A stretch of 64,000 nt of DNA from the NCBI RefSeq assembly GCF_000317125.1, contig NC_019695.1, positions 1,290,336-1,354,335 on the forward strand, in the 5' to 3' direction. Shown in pieces: positions 9,229 to 16,976 of the stretch. Numbering within the stretch: position 1 is the stretch's first letter; each line of letters opens with the position of its first letter. The stretch is from Chroococcidiopsis thermalis PCC 7203. Its GTDB lineage: Bacteria > Cyanobacteriota > Cyanobacteriia > Cyanobacteriales > Chroococcidiopsidaceae. The position numbers and the translations under genes were made by a program. A model generated the notes under the pieces. That model saw nothing but the letters and a program-made list of their open reading frames with translations, did not search any database and had not been told where the DNA came from.

Positions 9229-10818
9229 CTATGCAGCTTCGTCAACTATACGATAGAGATTGCCTAGTTTGGTTTTGCCTGCTATCTCCAGCTTGATACC
9301 GAAATCTTCAAATACTTTTTTTATCAAATAACCTTCCTTTTTAGTTTTCCGACAACAGTTAATTACGTATTGCTCTTTGACCCTATCCTCGCCAAAACGA
9401 CGCTGTAGCTCCTTACGAAGTTCGACTCCATTCAACCCTGTTGGTGTTTCAGTAATAACCTCAGTCGGGATTATTTGAACTTCTATTGGCGGCTCTTGTT
9501 GGATTTCTGCTTCAGTAATTTGCGCATTTGAGCTTGACTGAACTTGTTCGTTTTCTTGGTCGTAATCCTCATCATCGTCATAATCCTCATCATAATCCCA
9601 GCCCACCCATTCATTTTCACCCCAAAGACCGCAGCTACTTATCCATCCTTCAGTCAGCTCTTGTGACCTTTTCGTTTTCCAATATTCAACTGAGGTTTCT
9701 AATAACCCACCAAAACCAATTTTAAAAACAATGAAACCTCCTGTCCCACCGTACATGTCCGTGATGTAAGTTTGGAGCCAATGCTGTGCAAACTTGGTAA
9801 GATTTTCTCTTCCACCAGTTAGATTGACGAGTGCTACTTCAGGGGACATCTGTAGTAGCTCCTCTGAATCTTCATTCTCTAATTCATGAATCCGACATTT
9901 CAGCTTCTCATTTTCGTCATGAAGCCTTTTATTTTCTTCCTGTACTGCGTACATATCAGCATAAGTCTTAGTCACTCTATCGTTCAATTCTTGGATGTTT
10001 ATAGCAACTTTCTTTTGAAGAGTGTCTAAGTCATTTATTACGCTCCTTGGATTAGGCTTGTCGCATTCTACATTCATCTCTTTTTCAAAACTACTCCATG
10101 CAGAATTTATGAGTTTAGTGTTCTCTTCTGCTTCTGAAGACTTGTTGATGTCGGGATGCCAGAAGCGGAGTAACTCGCGGTATCTATCAACTACCTCAAC
10201 CTTTGTAGCACTCCTATTGACCTTAAGTATCTGCCACCACTCGCCAGTGCCTAACACATATTTCTTCTTACCAAGATAATCAAACTCTTCTTCAAGTTGT
10301 CTGATACGGATTAGAGTTTTTGTGTGTTCTTGAATGTCGCAACTAAAGTAGGAGAAATCAATAGCAGGACGCACCATCGCTAATGCACTTTCACTGCTAG
10401 GCTGTGGTTCTATGATTATTGGGTGTATAGTGAATTCTCTATCCTGAATCTCGACAGCCTCGACATCAATGAATGACTCATCGTTACTTTTGACATCGTG
10501 ACAAGAGTAACGGTTTTTCTCGTCATGTTTTCGCTTACGCAGTGCGCCTGGACTGGGATTTAGGCGCTTATGCTCTTGGTGTTGCTGATAATCTGGGAGC
10601 GCTTCTAGATAACGAGAAAGCGTTCTGTTGGAGCAAGGGATATCAGCGCCCTGTTGACGATACTGCTCGACCATTTTACTGAAGCTAAAACCGTGCGCCA
10701 GGGATTCTCTCCACAGGAACAACGCAACGTCATACAAATCTGCTTCTGCGCGGCGTACTTTATACGTAATCCATTCAACTGTGCCAAATTCTGGCTCTAC
10801 TGCAACTGTGGTAATCAT
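9229..10818 (-). CDS. Element-borne J-domain (DnaJ-like) protein with coiled coil
   Basis: A 529-residue protein. Residues 1-80 are helical and may bind DNA (CSNRTLSRYLEALP resembles a recognition helix). A J-domain occupies about 193-245 (WWQILKVNRSATKVEVVDRY, then HPD at 221-223, the motif that stimulates DnaK ATPase). A coiled coil follows at about 260-320 (EENKRLHDENEKL), then a very acidic stretch (DYDEDYDDDEDYD) near 405-425 and a compact C-terminal domain (LRKELQRRFGEDRV). It overlaps the upstream RHH gene by ATGA, so the two are translated together. I infer a role in element replication or partition through host DnaK, by analogy with phage proteins that recruit DnaJ/DnaK, but no homolog is recognised. 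Confidence 0.6.
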   Translation of the reverse strand: MITTVAVEPEFGTVEWITYKVRRAEADLYDVALFLWRESLAHGFSFSKMVEQYRQQGADIPCSNRTLSRYLEALPDYQQHQEHKRLNPSPGALRKRKHDEKNRYSCHDVKSNDESFIDVEAVEIQDREFTIHPIIIEPQPSSESALAMVRPAIDFSYFSCDIQEHTKTLIRIRQLEEEFDYLGKKKYVLGTGEWWQILKVNRSATKVEVVDRYRELLRFWHPDINKSSEAEENTKLINSAWSSFEKEMNVECDKPNPRSVINDLDTLQKKVAINIQELNDRVTKTYADMYAVQEENKRLHDENEKLKCRIHELENEDSEELLQMSPEVALVNLTGGRENLTKFAQHWLQTYITDMYGGTGGFIVFKIGFGGLLETSVEYWKTKRSQELTEGWISSCGLWGENEWVGWDYDEDYDDDEDYDQENEQVQSSSNAQITEAEIQQEPPIEVQIIPTEVITETPTGLNGVELRKELQRRFGEDRVKEQYVINCCRKTKKEGYLIKKVFEDFGIKLEIAGKTKLGNLYRIVDEAA

Positions 10819-10973
10819 TTCGCACCTTCCTTTTCCTTCACAGCTTGCGTTAACAATCGCTCAACTAGATTGCTTACACTCCTACCATCCTCTTTAGCCC
10901 ACGCCTCTAAATACTGCTTTAGGTGGTCGGGGATATATATTGTCACCCTGCTTTTATCTGTTGCCACTGCCAT
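10815..10973 (-). CDS. Ribbon-helix-helix (CopG/Arc-type) regulator 1
   Basis: A 52-residue protein from an ATG at 10973. SRVTIYIPDHLKQYLEAWA followed by KEDGRSVSNLVERLLTQAV is a typical RHH pattern: a short DNA-contacting strand (RVTIYIP) and two helices, the second beginning RSVSNLVE. Its stop overlaps the start of the J-domain gene (ATGA). A palindrome, TACTTAAGTA at 10973-10982, overlaps its own start, and an inverted pair (TTAAGTAAAC and GTTTACTTAA) lies just upstream, so autoregulation is likely. RHH proteins act as dimers that control plasmid or phage promoters. Confidence 0.8.
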   Translation of the reverse strand: MAVATDKSRVTIYIPDHLKQYLEAWAKEDGRSVSNLVERLLTQAVKEKEGAK

Positions 10974-11049
10974 ACTTAAGTAAACCTCAATTTACTTTAC
11001 TATACTTCTAATTTAACACAAATACAACACTTTGCATAAGTTTACTTAA
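10973..11049. promoter_or_regulatory. Divergent promoter region with operator-like inverted repeats
   Basis: Between the leftward RHH/J-domain operon and the rightward gene at 11166 lies AT-rich DNA. TTAAGTAAAC at 10976-10985 is the exact reverse complement of GTTTACTTAA at 11040-11049. TTTACTT also occurs at 10991. TACTTAAGTA (10973-10982) is a perfect palindrome. This looks like an operator region for the neighbouring RHH protein. Confidence 0.55.
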
Positions 11050-11165
11050 AAGTGTTGCTACTTTTAATCACTTGAGTTATATTAGAAGAGTAAAGCAAAG
11101 AGCGGCTGCCGTCCCTGGAAAAGAAAGCAACCGCCCTTAACACCCAACAAAAGGATGTACCAATC

Positions 11166-11486
11166 ATGTTACCACTTCAAACGATAGATGCATTCGGCGC
11201 ACCTGCCACAGAATACACCTACGAACCAGAAGTACAAGATACTTTCCAAATCTCTGATGAAATCACCTATCTCAGCGTAGACCCCAGTGACACGGAAATA
11301 GGGCTGCACCTCATCTTGGTGGTGCTTTCAAACGACTCTAACCGGATGCACTATGTAGATTGCCTATGTCAAGCTACGAACACCTGCAAGGCTCTACTAG
11401 AAGCTGCTCAGGTGATCTATTTAGTGTTTCCACCCCAGGATTACACAATCGTTAACTTCTGGGAAGTCCAAGATGCTCCTTTTTAA
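11166..11486 (+). CDS. Element protein of unknown function (106 aa)
   Basis: An acidic 106-residue protein (MLPLQTIDAFGAPATEYTYE and onward), not recognised. It has a mixed alpha/beta composition with a short hydrophobic strand (LHLILVVLS) and no membrane segment or signal peptide. The ATG is preceded by AAAGGATG, a fair ribosome-binding site 7-10 bases away. It is the first gene of the rightward block starting at the divergent control region, which would make it an early gene if the element behaves like a phage. Confidence 0.65.
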   Translation: MLPLQTIDAFGAPATEYTYEPEVQDTFQISDEITYLSVDPSDTEIGLHLILVVLSNDSNRMHYVDCLCQATNTCKALLEAAQVIYLVFPPQDYTIVNFWEVQDAPF

Positions 11487-11580
11487 CTAGGGGTAGCGCA
11501 TATTTCCTATTTTTTCAATCTTTACCACTATATGTAAGTCACATGTAGTATGTACTTACCGACATTGAATGAGGTGTTTT

Positions 11581-11748
11581 ATGAGACGGTTGAGATTAGT
11601 TCAAAAGACGGTAGGAATTCCTACTGACACTTTGGACAAAGCTGAGGATTACTGCGAGTTGCATTCCCTGGCGCTATCCGATGTGGTACGTGCGGCACTC
11701 GTAGAGTATCTGAACAAACATTACCAAAACAAGTCACGCGACATTTAA
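11581..11748 (+). CDS. Ribbon-helix-helix regulator 2
   Basis: A 55-residue protein from ATG 11581 (ribosome-binding site GAGGTG). LRLVQKTVGIPTDTLDKAEDY, then CELHSLALSDVVRAALVEYL, fits the RHH pattern: an N-terminal strand followed by two helices, the second starting at LALSDVVRAAL. The upstream 60 bases contain GTAAGT and ACTTAC as an inverted pair (within 11532-11562), a probable operator. It is the second of three RHH proteins in the element. Confidence 0.7.
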   Translation: MRRLRLVQKTVGIPTDTLDKAEDYCELHSLALSDVVRAALVEYLNKHYQNKSRDI

Positions 11749-11776
11749 CCCACATAAAAATGCTAAGGAGCTAGAT

Positions 11777-12121
11777 ATGACAACCGAACTAGAATCTAAC
11801 GGTTTATCGGCACAGAAGAAAAGAACATTCACCGCTGGTGGAATTAATCCATTCGCTAACTTTAGAGAGATCGAAAAAGAAATACGAAATGAGGAAAATC
11901 CTAGATCCGAAGTCAAGAACCCATCTACCACTCAACATAAAGGCGGAGCTACCTTTCAACTTTACAAACACATATCGAGCGTGGAAGTTGATGTAGCTAG
12001 GCGTTTCTTGGCTGAGGGAGACGAACACAGCGAAGGGCATTTGCTGGAGCTAGTGAATATGAAACGAGATCTTCTGAAGATGCGTTCGCGACTGCGGCGT
12101 ATTGTTATCGAAACTTACTGA
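11777..12121 (+). CDS. Element protein of unknown function (114 aa)
   Basis: A 114-residue, highly charged protein. The first ~60 residues look disordered (FTAGGINPFANFREIEKEIRN). The last ~50 form a helical region (VEVDVARRFLAEGDEHSEGH, then LLELVNMKRDLLKMRSRLRR). It was not recognised. It starts 28 bases after the RHH gene with AAGGAG as ribosome-binding site and is probably co-transcribed with it. A stem-loop lies directly after its stop. Confidence 0.6.
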   Translation: MTTELESNGLSAQKKRTFTAGGINPFANFREIEKEIRNEENPRSEVKNPSTTQHKGGATFQLYKHISSVEVDVARRFLAEGDEHSEGHLLELVNMKRDLLKMRSRLRRIVIETY

Positions 12122-12133
12122 TAAAACCAAAAA

Positions 12134-12166
12134 GCTGCTCTTGAGTCTCTCACACCCAGGAGCAGC
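12134..12166. terminator. Stem-loop between rightward element genes
   Basis: GCTGCTC (12134-12140) pairs with GAGCAGC (12160-12166) across a 19-base loop. The flanking T-run (as AAAAA at 12129-12133) is on the minus strand, so a rho-independent terminator would work leftward. For the rightward genes it may instead be an mRNA-processing or attenuation hairpin. Confidence 0.4.
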
Positions 12167-12215
12167 CTACACAACGGAAGCAGCTTAAAGATCAACTAGA
12201 TAATTGGAGGATAAC

Positions 12216-13043
12216 ATGCTTACCAAGACTAAGAAAAGATCAGAGCAACGAGAAGTTAGAAGAGGGGACAGAATCAGCATGAGTTACGAAACTCGGGATT
12301 TTGAAGTCATCGTCATTGACCCTGATGGATTAGGAAAAGGTAAGCCAAGTGTCGGTTTAGGTTTCCGCATGGCTGAGAAATACATGGGGATAAACGAGCC
12401 AAACCTATCTAGATGGTTAGTGGATGAGGGTGATACGCTAAGAGGCTTGCAACTCCTGAAACTACCATCCGGTAATGCTTTTGAGGTGATACGAATCTCA
12501 GGCACAGACGGACAAGATTATGTAGTCGTGGAAGCATCAAACTGGATGGACATCGCCACCGATCTACTGGTACACCCTGGGAGGTTGGGAAAAGCAACTA
12601 AAGAGAAACTAGCTCAGTTTGTCAGATGGTTTGCAGTCAAAGGTTTCTATGCCGAAGCTTATGCCAACCTGAAAGGAACCTACAACAAATCAGACGATCG
12701 CGCATTAACTGAATGGTTACAAGCTAGAGTTGCGGGTATCTCCGCTCGGAAGAAGTACACTGACACCCTTCAAAAAGCTGGTGCAAAACCTACTGACTAC
12801 GGTAAATGGACGGATATAGTTTACTACGGTTTATTCGGGTTTCCTGCCTCTCGTATCAAGCAGCAGTGGGATGTTGTGAGTGGTGTCGATCTGGTAGCTA
12901 GAAACCACATTCCCAAGTCCATGCACTTGAAGGCGATCGCAGAGTGTGAGGGGTTGGTAAGTATGCTGTATTACCCAGGTAGAGACTTGTGGGACACGCA
13001 CCAGCAAGCGATCGACGTAATTCTACACAGGTATGGGGGTTGA
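12216..13043 (+). CDS. Element protein, possibly related to phage BRO/KilA-type regulators (275 aa)
   Basis: A 275-residue protein starting at ATG 12216, six bases after TTGGAGG. The N-terminal half has a region FRMAEKYMGINEPNLSRWLV that resembles a DNA-binding helix pair. The C-terminal half (ARKKYTDTLQKAGAKPTDYG, then KWTDIVYYGLFGFPASRIKQ and ARNHIP) recalls the C-terminal domain seen in some phage BRO- or KilA-like regulators, where a short basic helix is followed by a tyrosine-rich turn and RDH. The resemblance is loose. The stop is 3 bases before the next possible gene, so coupling is likely. Confidence 0.55.
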   Translation: MLTKTKKRSEQREVRRGDRISMSYETRDFEVIVIDPDGLGKGKPSVGLGFRMAEKYMGINEPNLSRWLVDEGDTLRGLQLLKLPSGNAFEVIRISGTDGQDYVVVEASNWMDIATDLLVHPGRLGKATKEKLAQFVRWFAVKGFYAEAYANLKGTYNKSDDRALTEWLQARVAGISARKKYTDTLQKAGAKPTDYGKWTDIVYYGLFGFPASRIKQQWDVVSGVDLVARNHIPKSMHLKAIAECEGLVSMLYYPGRDLWDTHQQAIDVILHRYGG

Positions 13044-13046
13044 AAT

Positions 13047-13307
13047 ATGAAAACCATTACAGCCTTACTGACTGCACTAACGGTGACCATAGCAGCACCT
13101 ACACCACCAGCACTTGCAGATTCGATCGATAGAAGGATCGCTGCGTACTACCGAGACATGTATGCCGTTCTAACCCCAATGTGGGATACCACAACAAACA
13201 ACCAAATCAGGAGTAATACCCATGACGCAATTAATTACAGCCGAAGACCTAGCAGAGTTGTTAGACAAGGCGTGCGCGAGAAGCGTGAAGCAACGTTCCA
13301 GAGGTAA
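13047..13307 (+). CDS. Possible small exported protein (uncertain)
   Basis: The N-terminus MKTITALLTALTVTIA, followed by APTPPALA and then DS, is a good Sec signal peptide with an AxA-like cleavage site, and the ATG lies 3 bases after the preceding stop. However, the last ~86 bases overlap the next gene in another frame, and there the residues look arbitrary. It may be a real short secreted protein with an overlapping end, or a truncated gene whose 3' part was replaced. No family recognised. Confidence 0.4.
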   Translation: MKTITALLTALTVTIAAPTPPALADSIDRRIAAYYRDMYAVLTPMWDTTTNNQIRSNTHDAINYSRRPSRVVRQGVREKREATFQR

Positions 13308-13938
13308 GAAGAGTGGAATAGATGGTAATTTTATCCAAAGGCTACTGGACGATCCTTATCTCGGGGAATACCAACGTGTAAGGGCTGGCATACAAGCATT
13401 TCAGGCATTCTTCAAAATAAGCGGTATTGTCCCGCGCAAAGTATGTTTCAGAAACAAAGAACTGATTTATCCAGACGTTAACAGTCAGTTAATAACGTTG
13501 GATGGCGACAAGGAAATATTGATGGAAGCAAAAGAATCTGTCGTCAGTTGGTTTCTTGAGGTTACGCAAGGCATGGAACTGTGGAAAGGGGAGGAAAGCG
13601 ATACAGAGACGACAACAGAAGAGATCCTCAACCTAGCAAGTGCAGCAGAATGGGCTTACGTCTTTGTGTCTGAGCATGAAGTATTGCACAGCAAGAAGTA
13701 CGAACCAGGTGACGAAGATAACCCCGACTATAAAATCTTTACTGTTTTTGATGTAGATGGAGTTAAAAAGTTCGTAAATACGGGTATCAGTTCCCATCAT
13801 GTTGAAGTCACTCTAAGTCTTTGCTGGGGAGATCCAGACACCTATATGTACGTCGAGGGAAAAGGATATTCCCAACTCTTCGTAGCAACTCCAAAAGTTA
13901 CCGCAGACCCTAGAGAATTAAACAATCTATTGAAGTAA
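13222..13938 (+). CDS. Element protein of unknown function (238 aa)
   Basis: A 238-residue acidic protein with a clear ribosome-binding site (AGGAG, 8 bases before the ATG). The N-terminus is helical and contains a basic patch (ARSVKQRSRGKKSG). The middle is acidic (EGEESDTETTTEEI-like). The C-terminal half alternates strands (VFDVDGVKKFVN, VEVTLSLCWGDP). There is no membrane segment. It was not recognised. It belongs to the same rightward block as the preceding genes. Confidence 0.6.
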   Translation: MTQLITAEDLAELLDKACARSVKQRSRGKKSGIDGNFIQRLLDDPYLGEYQRVRAGIQAFQAFFKISGIVPRKVCFRNKELIYPDVNSQLITLDGDKEILMEAKESVVSWFLEVTQGMELWKGEESDTETTTEEILNLASAAEWAYVFVSEHEVLHSKKYEPGDEDNPDYKIFTVFDVDGVKKFVNTGISSHHVEVTLSLCWGDPDTYMYVEGKGYSQLFVATPKVTADPRELNNLLK

Positions 13939-14085
13939 CGATCACGACATTAAGTGTAGTTCGCAGGTAATTAATGTTGCCACACAACTCAAACGTCTAG
14001 AAAGTTGAACGAATGCGGTGCGTCCCGGTTGAGCGCATGTCCCTCAGTTCGAGCGCCCGACACAATAACCAAAGGAATTAAAACA

Positions 14086-14403
14086 ATGTTAAGGAAAGTT
14101 AACAAAGAAGTACTTCGAGCGTTATTCGACAATCCTCTAACCGTTCTCGGCATGTTCCCACACCCACAGAATAGAAAGTTCACGATCGAAAAGCACGGGA
14201 AGAGTATTGACGCTATGGCACAGTTAGCAGTGAAGCAGGATTCTAAAGGTTTCTGGCGAATGTTGGAATCGGTTAGTACTGACGATCGTGAAAAAGTGAA
14301 GGTATGTTTTCTCGTATACCACTACTTGAGACTTTACTACCCACAAGCAATGGAGTGGTTTCTCGATCAACAAGCAAGCGGTAAAAGTTTAACTAATTTC
14401 TAG
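14086..14403 (+). CDS. Element protein of unknown function (105 aa)
   Basis: The best start is ATG 14086, preceded by AAAGGAAT, giving MLRKVNKEVLRALFDNPLTV and 105 residues; an upstream in-frame ATG at 14005 has no ribosome-binding site. The protein is basic and helical, with several aromatic residues near the end (VYHYLRLYYPQAMEWF). It was not recognised. After its TAG the same frame stays open for another 30 codons of sensible composition (KQPEPKQDNDDKRTR), so the stop may be a recent nonsense change. Confidence 0.55.
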   Translation: MLRKVNKEVLRALFDNPLTVLGMFPHPQNRKFTIEKHGKSIDAMAQLAVKQDSKGFWRMLESVSTDDREKVKVCFLVYHYLRLYYPQAMEWFLDQQASGKSLTNF

Positions 14404-14707
14404 AAACAATCCGCAACCACGGTTGCAAAACAGCCAGAACCAAAGCAGGATAATGATGATAAACGTACCCGTCAATTCAACGGGAGTACAATTACCTAGT
14501 AATACCGTATTTATTAACGAATCAGGTCTTTACTCTCTCATCTTCAGTCGCAATCGCTGCATCAGCACAATTACCTCAAAGAGTTTAAGACTGGTGTTAA
14601 TCCAAATTCAAAGAACAAAGCAGACACGAAGTCAACTTCGCCTCACTCACAACCTAAGCAGGATAAGGCTTTAGACCTTGGCTCAGCTTCTACAAACTAC
14701 CAGTACG
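14404..14707 (+). pseudogene. Decayed Bro-N antirepressor-like remnant
   Basis: A short frame reads STGVQLPSNTVFINESGLYS, followed by LIF. The phrase TVFINESGLYSLIF is a hallmark of the Bro-N domain of phage antirepressors. The rest of the domain is missing and the frame is broken: sensible coding stretches continue in a different frame (HNYLKEFKTGVNPN, then STNYQYVCDE to a stop at 14707). I read the 300 bases as a Bro-N-like gene damaged by deletion and frameshift. It meets the tape-measure gene end-to-end. Confidence 0.45.
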
Positions 14708-16965
14708 TTTGTGACGAATGAGCTGACTTGTGACGACATTCTTAATACGCTCGTCCATACTTCTTTGGAAACGATCGGCTTGATCGCGAGTCATGTTAGG
14801 ACTATCACCATAGTTATAGACATTCACTGTTGTACTTATACCCGCTCCTTGTTGTTGGGGTGTTAGAACCTTCTCACCAGCGTGCAGATATGCTAGTCCG
14901 TCATGTTGCATCATTCCACCAGTAGCAAAGTGGGGAATGGGTAACGCCGCAGTGCTTAAACCAAAGTTAGGCGTACGTCCACCAAACAATCCTCCTAGTA
15001 ACGATCCAAAGATCCCAGTACCGCTAGATGCATTACCAAGGATGCTGTTTAATCCCAAATCCAGAAGCTTAGAGGCTAGGTTGTCGAGCAAGTCGAGTGC
15101 TACATCACCCAAGGATTTAGTACCGCTGATGAAGCCGCTAATGGCATCTGTGAACGCACCACCAATTCCATCTCTGATTTGAATCTCTAGTTGATGTGTC
15201 TTTTCGTAATTCTGTTGCAGTAGATCGTTAAGACGACGATAACCTTCGATACGTTTTTGATTTGACTCTACGGATTTATTGATCGCATCGTAAGGAGATC
15301 TGTAGTTAGCTTGAGCAGCAGATTGGTAGCCAGACATGAAATTGTTTCTCTGTCGGACAGTAGCTAGAAAATTTTGGAATCCTGAAGCTGAATTAGCATT
15401 ACGAGCAGCATTGTACTGTTGTGTAAATTGATTTCCAGCTCTAAGTTTATCCAGTCCTAACAATTTAGCTAATTCAGGGTTCTTTGCACCACCAGCTCCA
15501 CCCAATCCCCATTTACCCGTACGCAGCGATTCGTAATAAGCATCTAAGACGTGCGCAGGTGCTTCGATGTGAACGTGGACACCGTTTGAGTTACCTGTAC
15601 TACCCTGGATACCCAACCCTTGACCGCGAGTAACCATCTGCCCAGTTTTTACACCGATACTTGCAAAATGACCTAGAACAATTTCTTGTCCGTCATTCGT
15701 CTCCAGAATAACGGCATTACCGTAATCGCCTCGATTACCTGCAAACTTGATTCTTCCCGTGATAGGACTGGGTACTGAAACATTAGTCCTACCACCACGA
15801 CTGATCGTTAAGTCTCTAACAATACCCCTACTCGTCCTTTGATAGGTGTGGTGTGGAGAAGCATCAGCATGAGAGGTCACATCAGGATCGTGTGGATCTG
15901 CTATATGGAATCTACCCCCATCTACTGCACCTCCAGAACCACCTAATCCAAGATTCTGTGCGCTGAGCCTCAACCACTCTTTACCGCTAGCGACTAGTTC
16001 TTTAAATTTTGTTGCAGCAACATCTATAAAGTTAACAATCTTAGAGAACCAATCCGCTGCTTGTTTTACTAGAAATACAACGTTATTTAGCGCATCGCCC
16101 CAAACGTTAAAACCTTTACCAATTAAATCTACAACAACACCGATCGCTTTTAAAATCGCAGGATTTTCTTTAAGATAATTGCTAAAGTCTTGAACCAGTT
16201 GATTTACTACCTTGAAAGAATTAGTAATGAATGTACCTATAGCAGCACCAACTGCTTTAGCTTCGTCCTTATGTTCTATTAACCACCCAGCAAATGTTTT
16301 AGCAAGATCGTTTATCGACCTGAAATCAACTTGTATGCCGTCGAAGAAGGATGCTGCTACGTCCAAAGCTGCGTTAATTGCAGGTTGAATGCTCTCAAAT
16401 ATCTTTACGAATGATTGTGTAATCCGATCGCTGAGGTTGGTGAACTTGCCACCAGTAGTAGCTGCAAGTTTGGACATCAACCCTTCAAAGCGTCCACCTG
16501 TCGTAGTCATGGAGATGAAAGCTTTTTCAATCTCTGGGAATCCGACTTGACCTTTCTCTACTAGCTTCTTAACTTCACCCTCGGTAACACCAAACTGCTT
16601 AGCTAATTCAGCAACAATCGGAATACCGCGTCCGGTGAGTTGATTTATATCCTCACCAAACAAGCGCCCTTGAGTCTTAGCCTTACCGATAATCTCAGCT
16701 AATTCTCCGAAGTCAGTTCCCGTACCTGCCGCAACATCACCGATAGCAGTTAGTGTGGGTTTTAGTTGTTCCGCATTGAATCCAAATGCTAATAGTTGCC
16801 GCGCTGCTCTCTCAACTTCTGGTAGCTCGAATGGTGTTTCGGCTGCAAATTTAGTGATATCTCTTAGTACTGCGTCTGCTTTGGTAGCAGAACCAAGAAA
16901 AGTGGTAAAAGAGACGCGGGATTTCTCAGCATTAGTTCCAGCTTTAAGGATGGATGCACCAACTT

Positions 16966-16976
16966 GTCCGATAGCC
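16966..16976. repeat. Target-site duplication, left copy
   Basis: GTCCGATAGCC here is identical to 18602-18612 and flanks the IS on both sides. An 11-bp duplication fits the 9-12 bp range of IS4-family elements. Confidence 0.9.
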
